IMG/VR virus record: IMGVR_UViG_3300009605_000073
Location: 1-31,252 of that record
From: a virus
DNA length: 31,252 nucleotides
Strand: one strand, 5' to 3'
Shown here: piece after piece, positions 14,275 through 22,117 of the stretch
Position numbering within the stretch: the first letter of the stretch is position 1
Layout of the letters: each line of letters starts with the position of its first letter
Program-made: the position numbers and the translations under genes
Notes under the pieces: model-generated
Databases searched by the model: none
What the model was told of the DNA's origin: nothing
Seen by the model: only the letters and a program-made list of their open reading frames with translations

Positions 14275-15972
14275 CTAGTTGAACCCAAGGACCTCACTGG
14301 CCGTTGGGATGTCATTGAGTGCTGTGAGGCCCTCCTCGTTGACATATGCCTTCATGTCGCTGAGGTCACCCCGACCAATCCTATCCACATCCGCTTCCTT
14401 GCGGTACTGTTGGATGGTCTGCTTTGCCACGCCGGTCACTGTGTTGTGAACCGTCTTGAGTCGTGTGTCGAGTGCGTCGATGCCCACCACACGCCCCTTG
14501 AGCGTCGTGGTCTTCCCATCTGTCCACTCGGGGCGATGGGTGATTGCTCCGTTCAGTACATTGTATGCATGGTACAGTGTGCGTGTCTGGTCCCTGTTGA
14601 CATTAACCCAATCGCTGCGAGGATTAGTCCAACCATCTCCCATGAGACGCCACATGTATCCACCACTCACCTTGTCGTCCACGCTCTCCTGTGGGACAAT
14701 CTTCGGCCATGTAATGAGGCCGTTCCGCTCGCACAGAGTCATCATGCGCTCATAGAGTTGGGCGTCAATCGGAATGTGCTGTAGGAACTCCATCTCAACG
14801 AGGGAGCGCTGTGCCTCAACGATGACAGAATCAATCTGCCCTGCGAACTGGTCCCAGTCCGTCTCCTTCATCGTGCTCTTCAAGTGGCGCTTGCTCGCAA
14901 TCGTACTCACACTGCCCATCACCGCGAGGTTCGTGCAGTAGACACGCTGCGCCACCATCTGTAGTCGCAACGCTGTGCTGCGGTCGAGGGAGTTCAGAAC
15001 GGAGAACCCGTATCGGTACAGTCCGTCGAGGGACTTTGCATGGTCATCCATGAGGTTGGTCGACAACCAAGGGTGGCCACCCTCCTTGAGGCGCGTTCTG
15101 GCCTCTTGAAGGGTCTGTGCGGCCTGTGATACATCGGCATCAAGTCGTGCCTTTGCACCCTCCTTGTAGGCGTAGACCTTGGCCTTCCAACCGTTCTCCG
15201 CCGCCAACTCCAGTATGGGGTCGTAGACAGGTGCGTATGCTTGTGGGTGGAAGTCCTTACCAACGGTGGACAACAATGCCCCCGCAGGTCGCTCGTCGGA
15301 GGCATAGGTGGGGTTGAACACACCGTATGACTCCACATGGCCCTTGGCATTGTTGCAAGGGGCGAAGGTAGGGGCCATTGTGCCACTCCCATCGTCCATC
15401 GCCACGAAGAGCGGGAGCATCTTCGGTGTGAATCGCCAGTCGTGTGCCACCAGTGCTTCTCGGCCACCTGCCAACAGGCTGCCTCCCCAAGGGTCATCCC
15501 CGTCGTCGGGGGAGCCTGACAACTCAATGATAGCGTCACCGAAGTCCGGTACCGTGTCATCGAAGTCATCGCCACCAAACAGTTCCGGTGGCTCGTCAAT
15601 CGTCTCACCGCGCTGCTTCTTCACTAGGAATGTGAGGTTGCTCTTGGCAATCCCCTGTTCCATCGCGTCAGCCAACTCGATGTGCTCAGACTCGTTGATG
15701 CTCGGTGACTTCCCGCCGCCGAACTGCTGTGTTGGGTCAAATGACCCATGCTTCAACTTCGTCTCCTGAATCAGGAACGCCGTTTGCCGGTCATGCGTTT
15801 TCACCTGCACAGCAATGGCATCGCGGGGGAGCCACACGGTTCGTGGCCCCGTCACTGCGTCATACCGCACCTTCGTCTGTTTGTCATTCGTCTCTTCCAC
15901 ACGGCCAATTACCACCATGCGGTTGTCATTCAATTCGTTTTCGTTGGTCATATTCGTTTCACCATCATCCAT
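14275..15972 (-). CDS. DUF932-like phage/plasmid protein
   Basis: 565 aa from ATG 15970-15972, chosen because the TATA box centre lies 25 nt upstream, predicting a leaderless mRNA. A TTG-initiated frame from 15990 would start upstream of the transcript. The region from LLSTVGKDFHP through VLNSLDRSTALRLQMVAQRV, then YCTNLAVMGSV and KRHLKST, follows the DUF932/TIGR03299 pattern (S..Y.pv.. , ...SLDGS..., RVVC.N, RH). That family is common in phages and plasmids, with no firm function. Residues 127-134 are EPPELFGG in an acidic, probably disordered stretch. It is the largest gene and head of its operon. It ends in TAG. Confidence 0.6.
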   Translation of the reverse strand: MDDGETNMTNENELNDNRMVVIGRVEETNDKQTKVRYDAVTGPRTVWLPRDAIAVQVKTHDRQTAFLIQETKLKHGSFDPTQQFGGGKSPSINESEHIELADAMEQGIAKSNLTFLVKKQRGETIDEPPELFGGDDFDDTVPDFGDAIIELSGSPDDGDDPWGGSLLAGGREALVAHDWRFTPKMLPLFVAMDDGSGTMAPTFAPCNNAKGHVESYGVFNPTYASDERPAGALLSTVGKDFHPQAYAPVYDPILELAAENGWKAKVYAYKEGAKARLDADVSQAAQTLQEARTRLKEGGHPWLSTNLMDDHAKSLDGLYRYGFSVLNSLDRSTALRLQMVAQRVYCTNLAVMGSVSTIASKRHLKSTMKETDWDQFAGQIDSVIVEAQRSLVEMEFLQHIPIDAQLYERMMTLCERNGLITWPKIVPQESVDDKVSGGYMWRLMGDGWTNPRSDWVNVNRDQTRTLYHAYNVLNGAITHRPEWTDGKTTTLKGRVVGIDALDTRLKTVHNTVTGVAKQTIQQYRKEADVDRIGRGDLSDMKAYVNEEGLTALNDIPTASEVLGFN

Positions 15973-15991
15973 TATTCTATGGGGTGTCAAA

Positions 15992-16001
15992 GGTATTTAA
16001 T
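15992..16001 (-). promoter_or_regulatory. TATA box for the DUF932-like operon
   Basis: ATTAAATACC on the minus strand. The 28 nt from the TATA box down to about 15974 are identical to the promoter at about 19.44 kb. Distance to the ATG is about 25 nt, so the mRNA should be leaderless. Confidence 0.8.
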
Positions 16002-16029
16002 ACGGTCACCATTTTCCGGTGAAATCGCA

Positions 16030-16752
16030 TCATTCCTCTTCCTCAACTGTATTGCGCTGACAGTATGTACCTTGCATGTGCGGAGGTACCTCATGTCCTA
16101 GGAATGTGCTCCCCAATGCAAATCCCTCCTCGCCACTGTCTATGAGTTCTACCGTCTGCTCTCGCGTCAACACTCGGAGCACATGTGAGCCTAGTCGCCA
16201 ACTCCAGAACATGTCCTCCCCACCTATGTACCCATAGTCGAGGGGGTTCATAGGGATTATCACGCTACACCTATGGCAGGTGATTTGAGCCAGCCATCGG
16301 TCGGCCTCACCCTCCTCACCAGTCGTCGGGTCACTGAATGGATGAGAGCCATGATTGACCCAATCCACTTCCTCCACCGGCATATTGACTAGGAACTCCT
16401 CGCAATCCTCATTGGGACACTTCCACCCCGACACTATCTCCTGTATGCGCTCCAGTTCATGTTCCTGCGCCTCCTCCATTGAGGCGGGGTCCAATTCATT
16501 CGTCACCTGCTTCACACTATCATCAATCATCGTCCACCCCATCCCATGCAGCACCTTGACGATGCGGGCATGGGCCTCGATGGTACCCGAGTGGTTGGTG
16601 ATGCTGACGAGGGTTAGTTCATTCTCATCAGTTCGCTCGTACTCCAGACCATGTGGCGACCACACACCACCAATCTGTAGTGGCTCTAGGTTACTCCTCG
16701 TCCAATCAATCTCTTCTTCACTTGGTTCCCATTCTGTATCTTTTTTCAGCAT
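16030..16752 (-). CDS. 240-aa protein with a zinc ribbon
   Basis: I chose ATG 16750-16752, overlapping the upstream stop by 7 nt and preceded by GGGAGTG. The N-terminal part is acidic. The centre carries a four-Cys ribbon: CPNEDC (about 132-137) and CHRC (about 180-183). A long helical, Glu-rich stretch (MEEAQEHELERIQEI) precedes it. The C-terminus ends VEEEE. No family recognised. It is the last gene before the DUF932 promoter. Confidence 0.6.
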   Translation of the reverse strand: MLKKDTEWEPSEEEIDWTRSNLEPLQIGGVWSPHGLEYERTDENELTLVSITNHSGTIEAHARIVKVLHGMGWTMIDDSVKQVTNELDPASMEEAQEHELERIQEIVSGWKCPNEDCEEFLVNMPVEEVDWVNHGSHPFSDPTTGEEGEADRWLAQITCHRCSVIIPMNPLDYGYIGGEDMFWSWRLGSHVLRVLTREQTVELIDSGEEGFALGSTFLGHEVPPHMQGTYCQRNTVEEEE

Positions 16753-17099
16753 TCTACCACACTCCCATCTTCGGCCCAAGTCCACACCCACTCGTCACAA
16801 GCGGTGCATGGATAGAGGATAAACTCCCCACCGGAGAAGGCCTGTCTCCCCTTTTGTACTTTGGCTTTGCACGAAGGACATGTCTTGAACAGTTTGACCG
16901 CATCCTGCTGTGCAATCACCATAACCTTGTCGTCATCATCATTCGTGTCAGGTGGCATCAGGCGCTGACCGACAACTGCGGTGAGGTACCCCGTAGGGCC
17001 AAACGCCCACATCCCGTCATCATCCACTTCATCAGGCCTAACATGCCACAACACTCTACCATCTCCATCTCTCTGTCTAAAGTTCGTCTTACTTCCCAT
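16746..17099 (-). CDS. small zinc-ribbon protein, 117 aa
   Basis: ATG 17097-17099 after GGAGGAG. The N-terminal half has an acidic Asp run (DTNDDDDK). The C-terminal half is a ribbon: CPSC then CTAC about 25 residues later, with aromatic WVWTW after it. Similar ribbons occur in many viral transcription or nucleic-acid proteins; the function here is unknown. The leader just upstream has a hairpin. Confidence 0.6.
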   Translation of the reverse strand: MGSKTNFRQRDGDGRVLWHVRPDEVDDDGMWAFGPTGYLTAVVGQRLMPPDTNDDDDKVMVIAQQDAVKLFKTCPSCKAKVQKGRQAFSGGEFILYPCTACDEWVWTWAEDGSVVEC

Positions 17100-17120
17100 C
17101 TCATCTCCTCCTCAGTTCAA

Positions 17121-17135
17121 GGCGTGAACCACGCC
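17121..17135 (-). promoter_or_regulatory. inverted repeat in the intercistronic leader
   Basis: GGCGTG-AAC-CACGCC, a perfect 6-bp stem with a 3-nt loop in the 49-nt gap after the 45-aa gene. A T5 run precedes it in the transcript. It could be a processing site, an attenuator or an operator; I cannot tell which. Confidence 0.35.
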
Positions 17136-17148
17136 CTAAAAAGAGTTA

Positions 17149-17286
17149 TCATTCTTCCTCAGATGATGCATGAGTTTCCATACCCACCATCAACTGCGCC
17201 TTGAACTCGGCCAAGTCTCGTTCAATCGACCCTCGCAGGTCATCCATTTCATCCATCAGCATCTGCTGTACTTCTTCTGTTGTCAT
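17149..17286 (-). CDS. 45-aa acidic helical protein
   Basis: A short gene with ATG 17284-17286 overlapping the upstream stop (ATGA). The product is one long amphipathic helix with regularly spaced Met, Leu and acidic residues (MTTEEVQQMLMDEMDDLRG), ending SSEEE. It could form a coiled-coil dimer. Its identity as a gene rests on the coupling and the clean frame. Confidence 0.5.
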   Translation of the reverse strand: MTTEEVQQMLMDEMDDLRGSIERDLAEFKAQLMVGMETHASSEEE

Positions 17287-17903
17287 TCAATCACTTCCAG
17301 TTCCATCATGTACTCGGCAACGATGTCTTGCATCACTTCAATAGATGCCATCGCTACCATGTGTGGAATTGCTTGCATAGCCAGAAGGGTGTCACCCTTC
17401 TGATTCTTTACTGTGGCCTTACGGAACTCATCGAGCATCTCGTTCAACTCATCAGGATGATTGGCGTGTTCGGCCAACCAGTGCTTGTAGGTCTCCTTGT
17501 CAGGAGACAGTCGTAGTTCGTTTGCTTCGGCAACCGCCTCGGCAATCTCCCTCATCACTGCAGCAGAGATGCGACCGCCTAGCATACCTGCCATCTTGTC
17601 GAGCATCACCGCCTCCTTGAGGGTCGGTGGAATCCGCATCGGGTTGGACTGTTCGTAGTCAGGGAACCGGACATATCCATCCCCTCCCGTCTTGCCGCCC
17701 TGATGCGGAGTCGTCTTGAGTAGTATCGTAGTACCCGTCTCCATGTCCATGACCATTAGTTGTGGACTGGTTCGGGTCTCGTTCGACGGGTCACAGGATG
17801 CGTACTCGACCTTCATCAGAAGGTCACCTAGCGTACGCAGGGCCTTGCCCGCACCATCTGTCCATCCCATCTGGGATGCCTGTATCGCATCTAGTCCAGC
17901 CAT
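17283..17903 (-). CDS. hypothetical protein, 206 aa
   Basis: ATG 17901-17903 with GAGGAGG about 9 nt upstream. The first half is mixed (beta-like MVMDMETGTTILLKTT, then a Gly-rich loop). The second half is a helical bundle rich in Met, Ala and Glu. No cysteine pairs and no recognisable family. A DNA- or protein-binding structural role is possible, but nothing in the sequence decides it. Confidence 0.6.
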   Translation of the reverse strand: MAGLDAIQASQMGWTDGAGKALRTLGDLLMKVEYASCDPSNETRTSPQLMVMDMETGTTILLKTTPHQGGKTGGDGYVRFPDYEQSNPMRIPPTLKEAVMLDKMAGMLGGRISAAVMREIAEAVAEANELRLSPDKETYKHWLAEHANHPDELNEMLDEFRKATVKNQKGDTLLAMQAIPHMVAMASIEVMQDIVAEYMMELEVIE

Positions 17904-17924
17904 TTGTCAGCCTCCTCTTCCATT

Positions 17925-18104
17925 TCAATCACTGTCCATAGTATGAACCGTCTCTATCTCAGCATCCAATGGTGGTATCTTCTGCCCGCAGTGTGAACAC
18001 CAATCGATGTTGCAGCCAAAGCCGAACTCACACCAATGAACCTGCGACTGTTCGCTCCACACCACATGGGCAGTCTTCCCGCATCCTTCACAAGATATTA
18101 CCAT
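17925..18104 (-). CDS. zinc-binding mini-protein, 59 aa
   Basis: I chose ATG 18102-18104, just after the stop of the ArdA-like gene; a longer upstream frame would overlap that gene entirely. CEGCGK near the start and CSHCGQ about 30 residues later would bind one zinc, with WCEFGFGCNIDWC between them. Translation coupling to the ArdA-like gene is likely, since no good ribosome site is visible. Function unknown. Confidence 0.55.
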   Translation of the reverse strand: MVISCEGCGKTAHVVWSEQSQVHWCEFGFGCNIDWCSHCGQKIPPLDAEIETVHTMDSD

Positions 18105-18105
18105 T

Positions 18106-18411
18106 TCAACACGCCCTGTAGAGATAGATGTAGTTATCATACTCCACCTCATGGTAGTCCTGCAGCAGGGACTCGGCCACCCGCTCCCAGTCGATAGCAT
18201 TTGCGATGAACCAAGGCAACTCACTTATGGGGTACCCGCAATCATCACAACACTGCTCTGCCCAGTCGCCCAGTCTACTCCTGTGTCCCTCCCATTCAAA
18301 CGCCTCCTCCGCATCTGCATAGGAGAACCCTACCTCCTCCATCGCTCGGATGTGATGCTTCAAGCAGTCACAGTCATCCGGCTCCTCGTCACAATACTTG
18401 CACTTGCTCAT
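18106..18411 (-). CDS. ArdA-like antirestriction protein, single domain with a Cys-rich N-terminus
   Basis: 101 aa; ATG 18409-18411 overlaps the previous stop (ATGA) after GGAGGGG. Residues 33-100 follow the last part of ArdA: DAEEAFEW, LGDWAEQCCDDCGY, ELPWFIANAIDWERVAESL, ending YIYLYRA. ArdA proteins are acidic DNA mimics that inhibit type I restriction-modification enzymes. Known ArdA are about 165-180 aa, so this is about half size, with a CKYC...CDC site at residues 4-16 in place of the first domains. Inference: counter-defence against host restriction. A second, more divergent copy of the motif lies in the gene at 12241-12894. Confidence 0.65.
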   Translation of the reverse strand: MSKCKYCDEEPDDCDCLKHHIRAMEEVGFSYADAEEAFEWEGHRSRLGDWAEQCCDDCGYPISELPWFIANAIDWERVAESLLQDYHEVEYDNYIYLYRAC

Positions 18412-18590
18412 TCTCTCCCCTCCGCATTCTCAGCCCATTCAATCCACTCCACTCCATCAAGGCAGTATTTACATCCTTCACAACATTCACTACATCCCTT
18501 TTCGTGATGCCAAAAGCACTCGCCATCATAAGGGGGTGTAGTAATCCCACAAGTTTTACATTGTGATACTTTTACTATTCTATAATTCAT
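18408..18590 (-). CDS. cysteine-rich mini-protein, 60 aa
   Basis: ATG 18588-18590 shares a base with the upstream stop (TGATG), with GGAGGAAGAG in the upstream gene as ribosome site. Cysteines are arranged as CKTC, ECFWHHEKGCSECCEGCKYC and then an acidic/aromatic tail (VEWIEWAENAE). Enough ligands for two zinc ions. The DNA is AT-rich relative to both neighbours. Function unknown. Confidence 0.6.
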   Translation of the reverse strand: MNYRIVKVSQCKTCGITTPPYDGECFWHHEKGCSECCEGCKYCLDGVEWIEWAENAEGRE

Positions 18591-19411
18591 CACTCTTCCT
18601 CCGCAAACAGTGGCGGCGGCTGTTCCCAAGGGAACGGGAGTTCGTGGACTGCATCGCACAACTCACCAGCCCTCTCGATGAATGCCTCGAACTCCTTTAA
18701 CCAACCAACAATCTCCTTCGCCAACTTGTCAGCCTTCGCAGCGAGGTCACCTGTGATGCGAGTCCCCTTGGTGTCACACTCATAGGTAGCCAATCCAGAG
18801 CCCAAACGCTGCCAGTTGTATGCGTATTGCTGCTTGAAGTTCATGAATGTAGAAAGTGCTTGGTTGTCTAATGACCTAACCTTGTTCTCACGCAACTTCA
18901 CAACAGATTCATTCCATTCATCAGGGCTAATTTGGCCTCCAGTAATGTATGCATGTTCCATGCTCTCCTCCCATGCATCCCAAGGGACTATACTAGCGCT
19001 GTTGTTGTATCGGTAGGCATTGACCCACGCAACACACCAAGTCGGAAGTTTGTTCTTCACCTCATCACTCATATGGCGCACACGAACCTTGGCCCACCAA
19101 TCATTAGGGTCAGCCTCAGCATCTGCTGCCGCTGCCCAGAACCCCTGCTTTATGAGCACCGCTGTAGGGAACACCTCATCTGCACACCTCTTGCAGACGG
19201 TGGAAGCACCCCACTTCACCGACGCCTTACCGGAACACTGCCCGCTGCTGCGACGGGTGTACCTGTATCCAAGGCACCGTGTCTCTGCGGTGACCCTCAC
19301 CGTATCATCAGCGACCCAGCAGTTCCTTCCTTCATCATTCTGTTGCCAACTGCCGCCTCTCGCCAACTTGTCAACCGATTTGTCTCTTTCAATTATCCTA
19401 CTCAATGCCAT
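18590..19411 (-). CDS. 273-aa protein with a Cys site and a C-terminal PPPLF motif
   Basis: ATG 19409-19411 with GGAG 11 nt upstream (19422-19425). It is the first gene downstream of the repeat array and its promoter. Four Cys near residues 46-76 (RCLGY, GQCSG, VCKRCADE) may bind zinc. The C-terminal third is helical with Lys/Glu alternation, and the end reads EQPPPLFAEEE, a version of the P-x-L-F tail. No family recognised. Confidence 0.65.
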   Translation of the reverse strand: MALSRIIERDKSVDKLARGGSWQQNDEGRNCWVADDTVRVTAETRCLGYRYTRRSSGQCSGKASVKWGASTVCKRCADEVFPTAVLIKQGFWAAAADAEADPNDWWAKVRVRHMSDEVKNKLPTWCVAWVNAYRYNNSASIVPWDAWEESMEHAYITGGQISPDEWNESVVKLRENKVRSLDNQALSTFMNFKQQYAYNWQRLGSGLATYECDTKGTRITGDLAAKADKLAKEIVGWLKEFEAFIERAGELCDAVHELPFPWEQPPPLFAEEE

Positions 19412-19446
19412 ATTATCATTGCTCCATCATTCTATGGGGTGTCAAA

Positions 19447-19456
19447 GGTATTTAAT
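19447..19456 (-). promoter_or_regulatory. TATA box between the repeat array and the 273-aa gene
   Basis: ATTAAATACC on the minus strand, about 14 bp from the first array element. Downstream sequence is identical over 28 nt to the 15.99 kb promoter, but here the start codon sits 16-18 nt further on with its own GGAG site, so this mRNA should have a short leader. Confidence 0.8.
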
Positions 19457-19468
19457 GGGGGGTGGATT

Positions 19469-20277
19469 TTCGCTCGTCCGGCTTGCATATTCTGTTTCAT
19501 TGGCTCGCTCTCTCTTCATGTTATTCATCTATGTTGGCTCGCTCATCGGAATTGCATATTCGCTCGGCTTGGCTCGCTCGCGCGTTTTGCATGTTCTCCT
19601 TGTGTGGCTCGCTCGCGTCGTTTGCTGTTCTGGGTTTATGGCTCGCTCTCGAACTGTGTTCATCATCTGAAATGGCTCGCTCGTTTTCACTGCATCTTCA
19701 CGCCTCGTGGCTCGCTCTCTCCTGCTGTACATTCTTTCATTCTGGCTCGCTCGCTTGGGATGCATGTTCGTTGTACTTGGCTCGCTCGCTCACCCTGCAT
19801 GTTCAGTGACTATGGCTCGCTCTCTTCCAATGTTATTCTCGTCTCGTGGCTCGCTCTGATTTGCTGTATATTCCATCATCATGGCTCGCTCCCGATAGGT
19901 GCATATTCATTTGGAATGGCTCGCTCTCTTCCAATGTTATTCTCGTCCGTTGGCTCGCTCCGGTTCCCTGATAATTCCCGCCGGATGGCTCGCTCGTGCA
20001 ACTTGCATGTTCGTGAACTGTGGCTCGCTCTTTGGTTTTGCATGTTCTTCCCGAGTGGCTCGCTCTAGTCTCCTGTATATTCTTTCATTATGGCTCGCTC
20101 CCGCCGCATGTATATTCTGTTTCTCTGGCTCGCTCCAACCGTTTGCATATTCTCCGATAATGGCTCACTCTCGCAACTTGCATGTTCGACGACTGTGGCT
20201 CGCTCTCGATGCAATGCATATTCCTTCCTCATGGCTCGCTCAATTACTGTGCGTGTTCTCCAATCATGGCTCACTCA
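19469..20277. repeat. array of ~23 bipartite 35-bp repeats
   Basis: On the plus strand each unit is TGGCTCGCTC, 8 variable nt, TGYATRTTC, 8 variable nt. Twenty-two complete units start at 19501 and end at 20266: sixteen of 35 nt, five of 34 nt and one of 36 nt. A partial unit lies at each end. The first box is exact in 21 of 22 complete units. The second is TGCATRTTC in ten and a near variant in the rest; the 34-nt units are those with a shortened second box. Spacers are largely unrelated. Because 35 is not a multiple of 3 and the boxes hold no stop codons, long spurious frames cross it. The array fills the gap between the IS110-like stop and the next promoter. Candidate roles: iterons of an origin, a partition site, or an upstream regulatory array. 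Confidence 0.95.
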
Positions 20278-21225
20278 GAGCGTGATGCCCTCGTGGTCCA
20301 TCCACTCCCCTAGGTTGGGAGCAGGTATCTTCCTGCTGTGGCCATCCATCGTTAGAACGAACGGCTGCTCCGGCTCCCTTCCGTGGTGAGCAATGTACAT
20401 CACCTCAAAGAGATGGGATAGGAACAACTTGACGGTCCATCGTCGAGCCCTAGCGTGTATGTGGGCAGGTGGTAGCATCGCCACACCTGTCCCCTGTGTT
20501 GCCTTCTTGGGGAACTTCTGGGGGAACGGCTTGCCGCTCTTCATCAGGTCCTCAGCCCACTTGGGGTTGATTTGCCCCGAGTACCACAGGTATGCTACTG
20601 TGTCCTTGCCGACCTTTGCAGCCTTGACGGCTGCGGCCTCGGCGTTTCCACCCTGTAGGTTCTTGGCCCACTCCTTCAACTTCCGCTCACCGAACAGGTG
20701 GCCGTACATATCCTTCTCACTGTTCCGCCCCTTGACGAATGACTCGCCAATCTTGTAGCAAAGGGTCTTGAGTTCCGCATTCCAAGGCCGCCGAGTCTTC
20801 TTCTTCCACTCGGCATTCGTCAGACCTGCAAAGGCCCACACCTGTCCTGCGTACTCCACCCTCTCTATGTCGATGTGCGCCAACAGACCTGCCGCAATGA
20901 CAGGGCCGACGCCAAACACCGAGCGCGCCCAGCGACCTGCAGCCAACGAGATAGAGTAGTAGTCAAGACCTTCCTTGACCTGCCCCTCAAGTAACCTTGA
21001 CTGGTCACCAAACCACACGAGTAGTTCGTGCGGCTCTTCTTCCTTCATCATCTCCCGAACCTGTGCGTCGAACCGAATGCGCTGCTCCTGCATCCGGTAG
21101 TACGCGTCAACCAAGAACCGCGCCTCGTCCCTTCCAAGGGTCATCGCCGCGTCCTTCAGGTCCATGCCTAATCTCTTGATTGTCTCAAAGTCCAACCATT
21201 CTTCCTTTTCCATTCCTATTATCAT
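20275..21225 (-). CDS. IS110-like (Transposase_20 domain) phage protein lacking the nuclease domain
   Basis: 316 aa, ATG 21223-21225 with AGGAG upstream; an internal ATG at 21211-21213 is possible. SVFGVGPVIAAGLLAHIDIE is a helix-hairpin-helix, followed by WAFAGL, RPWNAELKTLCYKIGESFVK, MYGHLFGERK and AHIHARARRWTVKLFLSH. This matches the C-terminal Transposase_20 domain of IS110/IS116/IS902 enzymes as found in many phage proteins. The N-terminal RuvC-like DEDD domain of IS110 recombinases is absent; a helical, Glu-rich region replaces it. I see no inverted repeats. Probably a domesticated DNA-binding protein. Its stop codon lies within the last partial unit of the repeat array, so a link between the two is plausible but unproven. 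Confidence 0.75.
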   Translation of the reverse strand: MIIGMEKEEWLDFETIKRLGMDLKDAAMTLGRDEARFLVDAYYRMQEQRIRFDAQVREMMKEEEPHELLVWFGDQSRLLEGQVKEGLDYYSISLAAGRWARSVFGVGPVIAAGLLAHIDIERVEYAGQVWAFAGLTNAEWKKKTRRPWNAELKTLCYKIGESFVKGRNSEKDMYGHLFGERKLKEWAKNLQGGNAEAAAVKAAKVGKDTVAYLWYSGQINPKWAEDLMKSGKPFPQKFPKKATQGTGVAMLPPAHIHARARRWTVKLFLSHLFEVMYIAHHGREPEQPFVLTMDGHSRKIPAPNLGEWMDHEGITL

Positions 21226-21232
21226 TTTTCAT

Positions 21233-22117
21233 TCAACTCCTGTTTGTTATGTAATCAATATCTAAGTTAATCAATTCAAGTAACTGTGCCTTGGTGACCT
21301 TGTTGGCATCGTCAATGGGTATGTTCAGACGCCCTGCCTCCTCAAGCAACTCCTGCTTCTTCATGGTGTTCAGACGCACTTGGTATGCTGTGACCACTGC
21401 TGATGCTTGGGTCATCGCGTAGTTTGCCAGAGCAATTGGGTTGTCAGTCCGTCCGAGTGCCTCGTTGACTGCTTCCTCCGGTGTCGGCACCTCGGTGGTC
21501 GACACTATGCCTATCTCCTCAAGACGGGTGACCGCATTCATGATGCGGGTGTGTTGATGTCTCGTCAGTATCACGAACTCTGCGTCTTGATTGTGGTCCC
21601 ACACTGTCCCTTCCGGCTCCCCCTCGTCGTTCAAACGAGTCAGCGCCCTCTGTAGGAGGGTGTATGCGTAGTCGCTCACGGTGTCGCAGCCACTCTGAAT
21701 CCACTCTGTGACCTGAGACTCCACATCAGTATCGAACTCGTGGTTGTCCACAACACTCTCCGCGATGCTCTCTATCTCCCAGTTGTAGTCGTCGATGTCG
21801 AAGTTCTCAGTAGTGAGCACACCCCACTCATCGGGGTCGATGTTATCTATGACATCTTGCGAGATTTCACTGGTGTCCAAGTTGGCCACTACATCTTGCA
21901 TCACCTCATTACAGGTGGTTATGAAGTTGTCATCCTCAGGTATCCGCTCCATCACTTCAGCGATGACGGCATCGACATCTTCGTTCGCAGTGCCGTTCAC
22001 ATCAGGTGCCACCTTCAACACCTTCAGCAGCGTTGCTGCCAGTTCGTTCACCAGAATCTCCTGCTGTGTAGGCGCAGGGCTCTGTTCCGTTTCATTCGTT
22101 TCATTTTCATCGGTCAT
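21233..22117 (-). CDS. acidic protein with a C-terminal SAP-like domain, 294 aa
   Basis: ATG 22115-22117, directly after the upstream stop, with GGTGATG as ribosome site and a TATA box about 45 nt upstream. The first 200 residues are strongly acidic and helical (repeated Asp/Glu, DNIDPDEWGVL). The last 40 residues (LNTMKKQELLEEAGRLNI, then KVTKAQLLELI) match the SAP/Rho-N pattern of two helices with a K-T-K-x-x-L end, which binds DNA. It could tether a complex to viral DNA. First gene of a two-gene operon with the IS110-like protein. Confidence 0.6.
   Translation of the reverse strand: MTDENETNETEQSPAPTQQEILVNELAATLLKVLKVAPDVNGTANEDVDAVIAEVMERIPEDDNFITTCNEVMQDVVANLDTSEISQDVIDNIDPDEWGVLTTENFDIDDYNWEIESIAESVVDNHEFDTDVESQVTEWIQSGCDTVSDYAYTLLQRALTRLNDEGEPEGTVWDHNQDAEFVILTRHQHTRIMNAVTRLEEIGIVSTTEVPTPEEAVNEALGRTDNPIALANYAMTQASAVVTAYQVRLNTMKKQELLEEAGRLNIPIDDANKVTKAQLLELINLDIDYITNRS

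Noticed and set aside
15973-15990. Upstream TTG start for the DUF932-like gene, and the similar TTG for RFC
   Set aside because: Both lie between the TATA box and the predicted transcription start, so they would not be in the mRNA. The downstream ATG is at the expected leaderless position.
18932-20068. Long plus-strand open frame of 378 codons across the repeat array, with repeated MARS/WLA/GSL peptides
   Set aside because: The peptides are one DNA repeat read in three cycling frames, because the period is 35 nt and the boxes contain no stops. There is no ribosome site, and half of it lies opposite a real gene.
19469-20277. CRISPR array
   Set aside because: Spacers are only 8 nt, each unit has two conserved boxes instead of one repeat, and no cas gene is in the window.
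20275-21225. Complete, active IS110 insertion sequence
   Set aside because: The N-terminal DEDD nuclease domain is missing and no element boundary or target duplication is visible. The gene is integrated in the operon structure.
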